The position numbers and the translations under genes are program-made. A DNA stretch of 24,459 nt. It comes from Akkermansiaceae bacterium. GTDB taxonomy: Bacteria > Verrucomicrobiota > Verrucomicrobiia > Verrucomicrobiales > Akkermansiaceae. Below, piece after piece: positions 14,145 to 21,736 of the stretch. The DNA lies in contig JABHEX010000294.1 of the NCBI GenBank assembly GCA_018676385.1, positions 1 to 24,459 of the forward strand, written 5' to 3'. The notes under the pieces were generated by a model that did not search any database, was not told the origin of the DNA, and saw nothing but the letters and a program-made list of their open reading frames with translations. Each line of letters begins with the position of its first letter. Positions within the stretch are counted from its first letter, which is position 1.

Positions 14145-15139
14145 TCAGCCGCGCTGCCATCCTAGGAACTGGCTCGTGGGGCACTGCCCTCGCCAGCATA
14201 CTTGCATCCAAAGTAGACAAAGTCTGTATGATTGGACGCAATCAAAAAACGGTAGATGAGATCAACAAATCTAACACCAACCATCACTACATTCCAGGTG
14301 AAACGCTTGCAGCCAACATTTGCGCTACTACGAATTTAGAACAAGCCAAGGATTACCCCATCGTTTTTTTTGTCGTTCCCACGTCCGCTACGGATAAGAC
14401 TGCCCGCAAACTTTCAGAAATTGGTTTACCCAAAGAGACTATTCTAGTTTCTTGTGCTAAAGGCATTGCCACTGACAGCGGCAAACGCATGAGTGAACTC
14501 ATTCACGCTCATCTCCCAGATAATCCGCTTGCCGTGTTATCAGGGCCAAACCACGCCGAGGAAGTCGCCCGTGCACTCGCCACCTGTGCCGTTATCGGGG
14601 CTAAAGACCGAGCGCTTGCAATGCAGCTTCAAGAAATTATTACAACTCCCTACTTCCGCTGCTACACAAGCGATGACATTGCAGGTATCGAGCTTGGTGC
14701 CGCAATGAAAAACGTATTCGGTATCGCCGCGGGTATTGCTGATGGTATTGGCTTGGGCGACAACGCCATCGCGGCTTTGGTTACCCGCGGTTTGGCTGAA
14801 ATGATTAGACTGGGTACCGCGCTTGGAGGCAAGACTGAGACATTTATTGGCTTGTCAGGAGTAGGTGATTTGATGGCCACCTGTTACTCTCCTCATTCGC
14901 GCAACAACCGCGTGGGCAAAGCCCTCGGAAAAGGAGGTGAGCTCAAAGATATTGTAGCCAACCTTGGAATGGTAGCTGAGGGCGTGCGTAATACCAAATC
15001 GATTCATAACGCAGGGCTCTCAGCAGATGTGCGCACGCCACTGATCGATGCTGTCTATCAGATTCTCTACGAGCATAAACCCGCATCCTACGCACTTGAA
15101 GAATTGCTCACCCGGGACACACGGCCAGAGATAGATTAG
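14141..15139 (+). CDS. gpsA: Glycerol-3-phosphate dehydrogenase [NAD(P)+]
   Basis: Reduces dihydroxyacetone phosphate to sn-glycerol 3-phosphate for lipid synthesis. Seen: the nucleotide-binding start AAILGTGSWGTALA (5-18), FFVVPTSA, VSCAKGI with Lys107, SGPNHAEEVARA, the catalytic Lys190 in ELGAAMKNVFGIAAGI, and TFIGLSGVGDLMATCYSPHSRNNR-type substrate loop with the conserved arginines. The 332 residues are standard. The SGPNHAEE block replaces the SGPSFAxE of E. coli, a substitution seen in other phyla. It overlaps plsY by 4 nt, so product and consumer are coupled, and is 12 nt upstream of the Nudix gene. Confidence 0.97.
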   Translation: MISRAAILGTGSWGTALASILASKVDKVCMIGRNQKTVDEINKSNTNHHYIPGETLAANICATTNLEQAKDYPIVFFVVPTSATDKTARKLSEIGLPKETILVSCAKGIATDSGKRMSELIHAHLPDNPLAVLSGPNHAEEVARALATCAVIGAKDRALAMQLQEIITTPYFRCYTSDDIAGIELGAAMKNVFGIAAGIADGIGLGDNAIAALVTRGLAEMIRLGTALGGKTETFIGLSGVGDLMATCYSPHSRNNRVGKALGKGGELKDIVANLGMVAEGVRNTKSIHNAGLSADVRTPLIDAVYQILYEHKPASYALEELLTRDTRPEID

Positions 15140-15151
15140 AAATGATGTAAA

Positions 15152-15730
15152 ATGGGAAATATAAGTGCTATGCTACAAACAATCAACTCATGTCCACCCA
15201 ATCGAAATACCCTTGCCGAGGGAAAGTATCTTGGCCTGTACCACAGAGACAACTGGGAGTTCACCGAAAGGCCTAATAGCAACGGCGTAGTTGGCATTCT
15301 TCCAATCACTGATGACGGCAAAATTGTGCTCATCGAGCAGTATCGCATACCCACACAATCTACAGTAATAGAAATCCCCGCTGGGCTTGTAGGTGATGAG
15401 CCCGAACACGCACACGAGTCGCTAGAAGCAACTGCACAACGTGAATTGTTAGAGGAGACAGGATATCGTGCAGACAAAATCACACCACTAATATCCAGCC
15501 CTACATCGGCAGGAATGACCACTGAGATCACCCATTTGTATGCCGCCACCAAATTAACTCGCGAGCATCAAGGCGGTGGTATTGAAGGCGAGAACATTAC
15601 CGTGCATCATATCAAAAAAGAGGAATTAAGCAGCTGGTTAGCCAACAAGAAACAAGAAGGCCACTCCATCGACTTCAAAATTCATGCATGCCTATACCTC
15701 GCTGAACAATGCGGTATACTCAACAGTTAG
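15152..15730 (+). CDS. Nudix hydrolase, ADP-ribose pyrophosphatase-like
   Basis: Probably hydrolyses ADP-ribose or a related nucleoside diphosphate derivative with Mg2+. Seen: IVLIEQYRIPTQSTVIEIPAGLVGDE (58-83), the typical approach to the Nudix box in ADPRases, then ATAQRELLEETGY (93-105), which carries the REUxEExGU core with R97, E98, E101 and E102. Between the leading glycine (78) and this core there are about four more residues (EHAHES) than in the 23-residue consensus, so strict pattern matching will miss it. The 192 residues match ADPRase length. The start at 15152 is preferred; an ATG 18 nt downstream is also possible. It lies between gpsA (12 nt) and tcdA (10 nt), implying one transcript. 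Confidence 0.88.
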   Translation: MGNISAMLQTINSCPPNRNTLAEGKYLGLYHRDNWEFTERPNSNGVVGILPITDDGKIVLIEQYRIPTQSTVIEIPAGLVGDEPEHAHESLEATAQRELLEETGYRADKITPLISSPTSAGMTTEITHLYAATKLTREHQGGGIEGENITVHHIKKEELSSWLANKKQEGHSIDFKIHACLYLAEQCGILNS

Positions 15731-15740
15731 ATTTGGTCAA

Positions 15741-16532
15741 ATGGAGAGATTCGGCGGTATCGAAAGATTGTATGGCAAAAAGGCGATGGAAAAATTCCGT
15801 CATGCCCATGTGTGCGTTGTAGGTATTGGAGGCGTTGGATCTTGGATCGTAGAGGCTCTTGCCAGATCAGGAATCGGGCACATTACGATGATTGATCTCG
15901 ATGAAATTTGTATCACCAATATTAACCGGCAACTTCACGCGATGGATGGAGAAATAGGTAAACAAAAAACCTCCGCAATGGCAGATCGTGTCCGAGCCAT
16001 AAATCCTGATTGTAAGGTAATTGCACTTGAAGCATTTTTTAGTCATCGCAACGCAGATGAAATTCTCGATCAAGGGTTTGACTACGTGATCGATGCCATC
16101 GACCGTGTACAATCGAAGTCTTTACTACTCCACGGCTGCCATAAGAGAAATATTCCGGTGATTAGCTGCGGTGGGGCTGGCGGTCTGCGTGACCCTTCAA
16201 AAATCCATATCGATGACATCTCACGTTGCTACAATGATAACCTGATGAATCAGGTCCGTAGAAACCTCCGCACAAAGTATGGATTTCCCATGGGGGCCGA
16301 TCCCAAACGAAAAATCAAGGCACGCAAATTCTACATCGATTGTATTTTCTCAAGCGAGTCTCCCGTTTACCAGCAATGCGACGGTGAGGTATCCACCGAG
16401 AAACCCAAAAACATGGCAGATGAGGGTAGAAGGCTCAATTGTATGTCTGGCTATGGCAGCATTACCCACATGACAGCGACCTTCGGATTCTTCGCTGTTT
16501 CCAAATGTCTTGATAAGCTTGCCTCAGTTTAA
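15741..16532 (+). CDS. tcdA: tRNA threonylcarbamoyladenosine dehydratase (TcdA/CsdL), E1-like
   Basis: ATP-dependent cyclisation of the t6A37 modification to ct6A in tRNAs that read ANN codons. Seen: N-terminal RFGGIERLYG, the adenylate-binding loop VVGIGGVGSWIVEALARSG (26-44), DLDEICITNINRQLHA with the conserved Asn-x-x-Arg-Gln (52-67), DYVIDAIDRVQSK, and the C-terminal GSITHMTATFGFFA. At 263 residues it matches TcdA and is longer than a ThiF or MoeB core. I start at the ATG at 15741, because the conserved family N-terminus begins there; the longer frame (ATG 15684) would overlap the Nudix gene by 47 nt with unconserved residues. Confidence 0.93.
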   Translation: MERFGGIERLYGKKAMEKFRHAHVCVVGIGGVGSWIVEALARSGIGHITMIDLDEICITNINRQLHAMDGEIGKQKTSAMADRVRAINPDCKVIALEAFFSHRNADEILDQGFDYVIDAIDRVQSKSLLLHGCHKRNIPVISCGGAGGLRDPSKIHIDDISRCYNDNLMNQVRRNLRTKYGFPMGADPKRKIKARKFYIDCIFSSESPVYQQCDGEVSTEKPKNMADEGRRLNCMSGYGSITHMTATFGFFAVSKCLDKLASV

Positions 16533-16533
16533 G

Positions 16534-16554
16534 ATTTCGAATTTAGAATTTCGT
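16534..16554 (+). repeat. Heptamer tandem repeat in the argB leader
   Basis: ATTTCGA, ATTTAGA and ATTTCGT follow one another without gaps between the tcdA stop and the argB start. It ends 14 nt before the argB ATG. No function is known. Confidence 0.5.
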
Positions 16555-16568
16555 GCTTAAACAAAAGC

Positions 16569-17447
16569 ATGTCCATGGACACTACCATCAATAAAGCCTC
16601 AGCCTTGGTCGAGGCACTACCATATTTTCAGTCATTTCGCGGCCACACCTTCTTGATTAAAATGGGTGGCTCCGCAATGGAAGACCCCGCCTTGGTGCGC
16701 AAAGTTATGCGGGATATCGTATTTCTCGAAATTGCAGGGATCAATCCAGTAATCGTCCACGGCGGTGGTAAGGCCATCTCGGCAGCAATGGCAGAAGCAG
16801 GACTGGAAGCAAAGTTTATCGGCGGATTTCGTGTGACAACTCCGGAGGCAATCGAAATAGTCGAACAAACACTCTCCAAAACCATCAACCCACACCTTGT
16901 AGAAATGATTGTCGAACTGGGAGGCAAGGCAAATGGGATTCCGGGAACTGAGGTCTTCTTAGCACAGCGTATCCAAGCAACGGATGAATCAGGTCAAAAA
17001 GTTGACGTCGGCCGAGTCGGAGAGGCTGTTTCCTGCGAGCTAAGTGCCATTCACTCGGTGTTGGCAAGCGAGTTTGTGCCCGTCATATCACCACTCGGCA
17101 GCGAAAAAGGAACCGGTAAACCATTAAATGTGAATGCCGATCTAGCAGCTGCCTGCCTAGCTAAAGCACTAGGCGCAACCAAACTGGTTTATCTATCCGA
17201 TGTACCCGGAATTCTCGCGGATCCATCTAATGATGATTCTCTAATTCCCTCAATCAACCGCAGTCAGGCTGCCGAACTCATTGAAGATGGAACAATTCAC
17301 GGAGGAATGCTCCCAAAAATCAACTCGGCTTTAGATGCTCTGGCTAATAATGTAAGCAAAGTGCACTTCATCGATGGACGTGTACCTCATTCACTACTAT
17401 TGGAAATTTTTACAAGATCTGGTATTGGCACAGAAATTGTGGGCTAA
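16569..17447 (+). CDS. argB: Acetylglutamate kinase
   Basis: Second step of arginine biosynthesis: phosphorylates N-acetyl-L-glutamate. Seen: the ATP-binding start FLIKMGGSAMED with Lys31, VIVHGGGKAISAAM (62-75), FIGGFRVTTPEA with Arg88 (substrate carboxylate), VNADLAAACLAKALGATKLVYLSDVPGIL, and HGGMLPKINSALDAL. The 292 residues fit the family. The start block is KMGGSAM where many enzymes have KYGGNAM. It is the last gene of the plus-strand run starting at plsY; no other arginine gene is in the window. It converges on the prepilin peptidase with 5 nt between stops. An N-terminal extension typical of arginine-sensitive enzymes (a helix before the first strand: TINKASALVEALPYFQSF) is present, so arginine feedback is plausible. 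Confidence 0.96.
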   Translation: MSMDTTINKASALVEALPYFQSFRGHTFLIKMGGSAMEDPALVRKVMRDIVFLEIAGINPVIVHGGGKAISAAMAEAGLEAKFIGGFRVTTPEAIEIVEQTLSKTINPHLVEMIVELGGKANGIPGTEVFLAQRIQATDESGQKVDVGRVGEAVSCELSAIHSVLASEFVPVISPLGSEKGTGKPLNVNADLAAACLAKALGATKLVYLSDVPGILADPSNDDSLIPSINRSQAAELIEDGTIHGGMLPKINSALDALANNVSKVHFIDGRVPHSLLLEIFTRSGIGTEIVG

Positions 17448-17452
17448 TCTAG

Positions 17453-18586
17453 TCAGGTGCCTTGACCTATGCGGATAAAGGAAAAATACCAATCCCATAC
17501 CTGCCATCCCCAAAATATCCAACAGATGCCACCAAACGCCAGACTGGGGCCGAAGGGAAGTCTCTGACCAAACCCCATACGGCCAAATATAGCTAACACG
17601 ATACTAAACAAACAGGCGGCAAAAACGGTGAACAAAACCGACTGCCACCCAAGGCAAGTGCCGAGCATACCCATAAGGTATACATCCCCCATTCCCATGG
17701 CTTCACGTGGGATGACAACACGCCGCGCCTTGCCTCTGAGCGACTTCAAATCTTCGATCATCGTTATTTTTCCCTGTATCTCAATCCGATCACCACGGAT
17801 CGTTAGTGATTTGACGTCAGCTTTTTTTCCATCGACAAGAAACCCTCCACCTTCGATAATTAGGTGATCCTTTTCACGATAAAACAGGTCAGACCATGGG
17901 TTATCCTCTCCATCGAGCACAAAACATAATTCCTCCTCATCACTTTTCGGCTCTCTGAGTTCCCAATCAACCAAACGATCAAATTCCACCTTCTTTTTTC
18001 CAAATAGCAACTTACCGAGCAGCACGACCGACCACAATCCGCAAAATCCTGCCACAAATCCCTTAGCAGCGGCAATCAGCCCGTCTAACCAACCTTCCGC
18101 ACGCAGATGATGTTGCACCAGGACGGCAGCTGCTAGCCCAAGTGCCGTGCCCAACCAAGTGACTTGCAACGGAATAACCATGAGTTCGGCATCAACAAAA
18201 ACAACAACGACAAGCAGTGCCATCAGCAGCATGTAGAACAAAGCCAAGCCCGGCGACGACGGAAACGCTATCCACATGAGTAAAAATAAACAGGCAGTCA
18301 GCAACTCGACAGCAAAGTAACGAAACGGAATTTTACACTTACACTCTGCACACTTTCCACGCTGCCATAGCCATGTGAATAATGGAATATTCCGATAACT
18401 TGGAATCTCCTTGCTGCAGATCGGACAAAACGAACGTTTCGGTTTATTGACCGAAAGCCCGCGCGGAAGCCGGTAGATCGCAACATTAAGAAATGAACCT
18501 ATACATGCGCCGAGGACGAAAGCTGAGATAACCAATATCGGATGCTGCCAATTGACCGCATGCAATGTATCTAAAAATAAAGACAT
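17453..18586 (-). CDS. pilD: Prepilin peptidase (A24 aspartic protease) with a large internal insert
   Basis: Integral membrane aspartic protease that cleaves type IV prepilin leaders and often N-methylates the new end. Seen: ACIGSFLNVAIYRLPRG (27-43), zinc cysteines C54/C57 (CPIC) and C79/C82, the first catalytic Asp132 in VDAELMVIP, and the second, Asp301, in MGMGDVYLMG. The 377 residues exceed the usual 250-290. The excess is one soluble stretch, about 197-292 (KKKVEFDRLVDWEL ... KARRVVIPR), lying between the helices that carry the two aspartates; it is charged, has no membrane character, and contains a beta-rich piece (LTIRGDRIEIQGKITM). Leu140 replaces the Asp that often follows the IP of the first motif. 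It lies 1.4 kb from three prepilin genes on the same strand, its probable substrates. Confidence 0.92.
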   Translation of the reverse strand: MSLFLDTLHAVNWQHPILVISAFVLGACIGSFLNVAIYRLPRGLSVNKPKRSFCPICSKEIPSYRNIPLFTWLWQRGKCAECKCKIPFRYFAVELLTACLFLLMWIAFPSSPGLALFYMLLMALLVVVVFVDAELMVIPLQVTWLGTALGLAAAVLVQHHLRAEGWLDGLIAAAKGFVAGFCGLWSVVLLGKLLFGKKKVEFDRLVDWELREPKSDEEELCFVLDGEDNPWSDLFYREKDHLIIEGGGFLVDGKKADVKSLTIRGDRIEIQGKITMIEDLKSLRGKARRVVIPREAMGMGDVYLMGMLGTCLGWQSVLFTVFAACLFSIVLAIFGRMGFGQRLPFGPSLAFGGICWIFWGWQVWDWYFSFIRIGQGT

Positions 18587-18601
18587 GCATATGTTCTAAA
18601 C

Positions 18602-18627
18602 TCCAAATACCAAAAACCAAATACCAA
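18602..18627. repeat. CCAAATACCAAA direct repeat upstream of cca
   Basis: The 12-mer CCAAATACCAAA occurs at 18603 and again at 18616, separated by one base; half-copies of CCAAA continue the pattern. It sits in the gap between the divergent pilD and cca genes, 15 bp before the 11-nt-period repeat. Confidence 0.45.
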
Positions 18628-18642
18628 AGTGCAGCTCAAAAA

Positions 18643-18677
18643 TAATTCTGCAAAATTCTTTTAATTCTGCCTAAAAG
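18643..18677 (+). repeat. AT-rich leader repeat with 11-nt period, copy 2 (upstream of cca)
   Basis: Units TAATTCTGCAA, AATTCTTTTAA and TTCTGCCTAAA in a row, ending 5 nt before the cca GTG. It corresponds to 901-935 upstream of fabV at 28 of 35 positions, in the same orientation relative to the gene. Both copies end in a CTAAAA motif just before the start codon. Confidence 0.6.
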
Positions 18678-18682
18678 CTTTC

Positions 18683-19996
18683 GTGCCTGAAATTAAAGCC
18701 ACTGCCAATAAGATTGCCCGTCGTCTCAGCGATGCCGGACACGTGACTTATTTCGCCGGTGGTTGCGTGCGGGATTTGCTCCTTGGAAAGGAACCCAAAG
18801 ACTACGATATCGCAACATCGGCGACACCTGATGAAGTAATCGCCCTTTTCCCTAAAGCAGATCCTATCGGCGCACACTTCGGGGTAATCCTTGTTCGTGA
18901 AAAAGGGCTACCGTTTGAGATCGCCACCTTCCGTCATGACGGCTCCTACCACGACGGACGTCACCCCGATTCCGTAACATTCTCGACACTCGAAGAGGAT
19001 GCCAAACGACGAGATTTTACGGTGAACGGACTCTTTCAAAAGCCTGAGACCGACGAGATCATCGATTTCGTCCACGGTCAGGATGATTTAAACACCCACA
19101 CACTTCGTGCTATAGGTGATCCTCAAGAACGATTCCAAGAGGATGCACTACGCCTGATGCGTGCCATACGCTTCGCCATAACACTTGGTTTCAAGATTGA
19201 GCAAAAAACGTGGAATGCCGTCTGCGATACCTCACTCTTACTGGAGAAAATCAGCATGGAACGTATTCGGGATGAATTTTCCCAAATCCTCCTCTCGCCC
19301 AACCGAGCCCGAGGGTTTGATCTACTCACTGAAAGCGGGCTCATGCGTTACATCGTTCCGGAAATTTATGATTTAATCGGATGTGAACAACCTCCTCAAT
19401 GGCACCCCGAAGGTGATGTTTACACCCACACACGTATCATGCTCGATATGCTGGATGACCAACCTACACTCGAGTTAGCGCTTGGTGTGCTTTTGCATGA
19501 CATTGGCAAACCTCCCACATTCACCTACGATGAAGCGGATGATCGCATCCGATTCAATGGCCACGACCGCGTAGGCGCGGAGATGGCCGAGAAAATTTTA
19601 CGTAAATTAAAATATTCCAATAAAACGGTAGAATCTGCCTGCGCGATGGTTTCCAATCACATGAATTTCATGAACGTGCAACACATGCGCACATCTAAGG
19701 TCAAGAGGTTCATGTCCCGGCCGACGTTTGAAGATGAAATGGAACTGCACCGCGTCGATTGCGCCAGCAGCAACGGCTTCACGGAGAATTACGATTTCTT
19801 ACGTTCTAAGCAGAAGGAGTTTGCCGCCGAACCGCTCATTCCTGAGCCATTGATCACAGGTAAAGACCTGATTGACCTAGGTATGAATCCTGGCCCAGAA
19901 TTCAAGGCCATTCTAACTGCTATTCAGACCGAGCAACTTGAGGGAAAAATTAACTCACGCGACGAGGCGATGGCATATGTCAAAACTCAAAAATAA
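18683..19996 (+). CDS. cca: CCA tRNA nucleotidyltransferase with HD domain (GTG start)
   Basis: Adds or repairs the 3' CCA of tRNAs. Seen: the class II nucleotidyltransferase motif FAGGCVRDLLLGKEPKDYDIAT (24-45) with GGCVRD and the metal-binding D40 and D42, RRDFTVNGL (109-117), DALRLMRAIRFA (154-165), then an HD phosphohydrolase region, HPEGDVYTHT (241-250) and LLHDIGKP with His272-Asp273. The 437 residues are long enough for head, neck, body, tail and HD domain. The start is GTG at 18683, preceded by the periodic repeat; no ATG precedes the conserved N-terminus. Both tRNA genes in the window already encode CCA, so for these the enzyme would act in repair. Whether it adds all of CCA or only part cannot be told here. 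It is convergent with the cassette: 5 nt between stops. Confidence 0.95.
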   Translation: MPEIKATANKIARRLSDAGHVTYFAGGCVRDLLLGKEPKDYDIATSATPDEVIALFPKADPIGAHFGVILVREKGLPFEIATFRHDGSYHDGRHPDSVTFSTLEEDAKRRDFTVNGLFQKPETDEIIDFVHGQDDLNTHTLRAIGDPQERFQEDALRLMRAIRFAITLGFKIEQKTWNAVCDTSLLLEKISMERIRDEFSQILLSPNRARGFDLLTESGLMRYIVPEIYDLIGCEQPPQWHPEGDVYTHTRIMLDMLDDQPTLELALGVLLHDIGKPPTFTYDEADDRIRFNGHDRVGAEMAEKILRKLKYSNKTVESACAMVSNHMNFMNVQHMRTSKVKRFMSRPTFEDEMELHRVDCASSNGFTENYDFLRSKQKEFAAEPLIPEPLITGKDLIDLGMNPGPEFKAILTAIQTEQLEGKINSRDEAMAYVKTQK

Positions 19997-20001
19997 CTCA
20001 A

Positions 20002-20919
20002 CTACGGTCGAGGTGTGATAATCGACTTCGTGAAGTGGTAGCTGTGTTTTTTTACAAGCTCCTCCACTGGTAGTCCTGAACGTTTAGCGAGAGTAATTCC
20101 TCTGTCGGTAAGCACGGTAATACTGACTTCAGCACCCAAGATACGCCCATTAGCAAGCTCTGCCTTGGCAGGTGTTAATTCTATTGCATTCCCCTTGAGT
20201 CTAAATTCTTGAAAACCGCCAGATGCTGCGGCATCTTGCATAAGTGATACACGTTCAATTCTAGTTACAGTTGAACCGCCAGACGTTTCTGTGTATTCCA
20301 CTAACATGGTGAAAGTGAATTCATAAATATTCTCTACTAAGAAATTCTCTGCCGTCAGATCTTTCGTGTCATTAAACACATTACTTGAAGTAGTTTTTAA
20401 ATCGTCAACAGCAAGGAGGTCAAAAGCTTCATCTGGATTCAACAAGTGTCGATAAAGAGAAAATACAGCAAACTCATCTGAATCAGTATTACCTATTTGG
20501 TCACGGTAAACCAAACGATAAGTTACAGCTGAAACGTCACCACCTTTATCATCAGCAGTACCAATTTTACCGTTATAGCGATCAGTGGCACCAGTAAAGA
20601 AGATCAGCTGGCTGGCATTGGTGATTTCCTTACCGGCAGGTCCTTGATCAGCACTCGTCTCTTTACCAGCATACAGCCACTCATATGCATTGCCGTCACG
20701 GCGCGAGACCATACTTTCTAGGTCTTTGGAAATTGTTTCCAGCGCTTCTTTTGCCTGGCGTGATGCGCGCACCTCATTGCGGCTATCGCGGTAGGTGTCC
20801 ATCGATATGGCTGTCAGGTAAACCAGAACACCTAGCAATACGATGGTGATCATCATAGCGACTAGCAATTCGACAAGGGTAAAGCCGGAGTGGTTTTTGA
20901 GGGAAGAAATTTGTTTCAT
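20002..20919 (-). CDS. Prepilin-like protein, Verru_Chthon cassette protein C-like
   Basis: Type IV pilin-like or pseudopilin protein with a class III leader: NHSG | FTLVELLVAMMITIVLLGVLVYL, cleavage after Gly12, Glu at +5 (Glu17), then one hydrophobic helix (about 13-35). The 305-residue body is hydrophilic: a helical DTYRDSRNEVRASRQAKEALETI stretch after the helix, then LIFFTGATDRYNG, VTYRLVYRDQ and a C-terminal GAEVSITVLTDRGI. Size and layout fit the C member of the four-gene Verru_Chthon set (TIGR02599, from memory). It is the last gene of the D-B-C run, 23 nt after B. The usual fourth gene (A, a large protein) does not follow; cca converges instead. The role in secretion or surface structures is unproven for the family. 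Confidence 0.8.
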   Translation of the reverse strand: MKQISSLKNHSGFTLVELLVAMMITIVLLGVLVYLTAISMDTYRDSRNEVRASRQAKEALETISKDLESMVSRRDGNAYEWLYAGKETSADQGPAGKEITNASQLIFFTGATDRYNGKIGTADDKGGDVSAVTYRLVYRDQIGNTDSDEFAVFSLYRHLLNPDEAFDLLAVDDLKTTSSNVFNDTKDLTAENFLVENIYEFTFTMLVEYTETSGGSTVTRIERVSLMQDAAASGGFQEFRLKGNAIELTPAKAELANGRILGAEVSITVLTDRGITLAKRSGLPVEELVKKHSYHFTKSIITPRP

Positions 20920-20942
20920 GAAAAATGATGATTTTTTGATCT

Positions 20943-21704
20943 TTATCGCCTAACGCCTAGGTTTCGGGTAAACACTGGCTTACCCGTAGCATCAGGGTGT
21001 CCGTCGTTGTTATCGTCGGTGAGGTTAAAGGAGTTTTTCACATAAGAATAGATGCTACTCTTGAGCGCATAAAACTCAGCCTGAAATGCTATGACTGCCT
21101 CAGGATAATCAGTATGACTGGTCGTTGCTGCACGGGGCTCGGTCGGATCTATGATTTTCTCAAAATCAGCTTCGTCTGTTAGTTTAAGCGCCCCATTTTC
21201 AAATATCAGCTGCCTCATGCGCACAAAAAACACGCGTCCTTCAACTACTCTTGGAGCAAGTTCCTCTTGAACCGCAGCATCACCCAACCGACGGGCAACT
21301 GACTGAAGAACATAGTCCTTCCCTGGTATTCCGTCATTTTCCGTGTAGGGATTAAGAGTTCCATCATTACGCACACTATCGGGATCTCCACGATACTGGT
21401 AAATGAGTACAAAATCGTCATTGTTGTTACCTGAAGAGCCCTGAATCCATGAGTATGCTTTAGCAAATGCTGTAGGGTGTGTTGCTGTCTCATCAGCGCG
21501 CAACACACTCAGCTCATACTCAAGCGTCGACGCCAAGCGGTTCGCTTCTTTTGAAGACATTGACTTCCGAATACCTTGCACAGCAGGCCCGAACGCCGCG
21601 AGGAACGCAGTGATCATGATGGTAATGATCCCCATGGCTATGACAGTCTCAACGAGTGTGAAACCTGATCGTTTTATCTGGGATGACGGTGTATGATTTT
21701 TCAT
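20943..21704 (-). CDS. Prepilin-like protein, Verru_Chthon cassette protein B-like
   Basis: Prepilin-type leader SQIKRSG | FTLVETVIAMGIITIMITAFLAAF with cleavage after Gly14 and Glu at +5 (Glu19), followed by one membrane or filament helix. The body (253 residues in all) has a helical SMSSKEANRLASTLEYELSVLRADE stretch and the sequence VARRLGDAAV. Near the C-terminus DDNNDGHPD (230-238) has the spacing of a calcium-binding DxNxDGxxD loop, as in dockerin or EF-hand type sites (inference). Fits TIGR02598 in size and order from memory. It lies 23 nt upstream of C and 32 nt after D, so the three are one transcript. Confidence 0.8.
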   Translation of the reverse strand: MKNHTPSSQIKRSGFTLVETVIAMGIITIMITAFLAAFGPAVQGIRKSMSSKEANRLASTLEYELSVLRADETATHPTAFAKAYSWIQGSSGNNNDDFVLIYQYRGDPDSVRNDGTLNPYTENDGIPGKDYVLQSVARRLGDAAVQEELAPRVVEGRVFFVRMRQLIFENGALKLTDEADFEKIIDPTEPRAATTSHTDYPEAVIAFQAEFYALKSSIYSYVKNSFNLTDDNNDGHPDATGKPVFTRNLGVRR

Positions 21705-21736
21705 GATTGGTCAGGAAAATAAGATTTGGAAAAGGA

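Noticed and set aside
15684..15740. Upstream extension of the tcdA reading frame
   Set aside because: It overlaps the Nudix gene and adds residues not typical of TcdA; the ATG at 15741 gives the family N-terminus.
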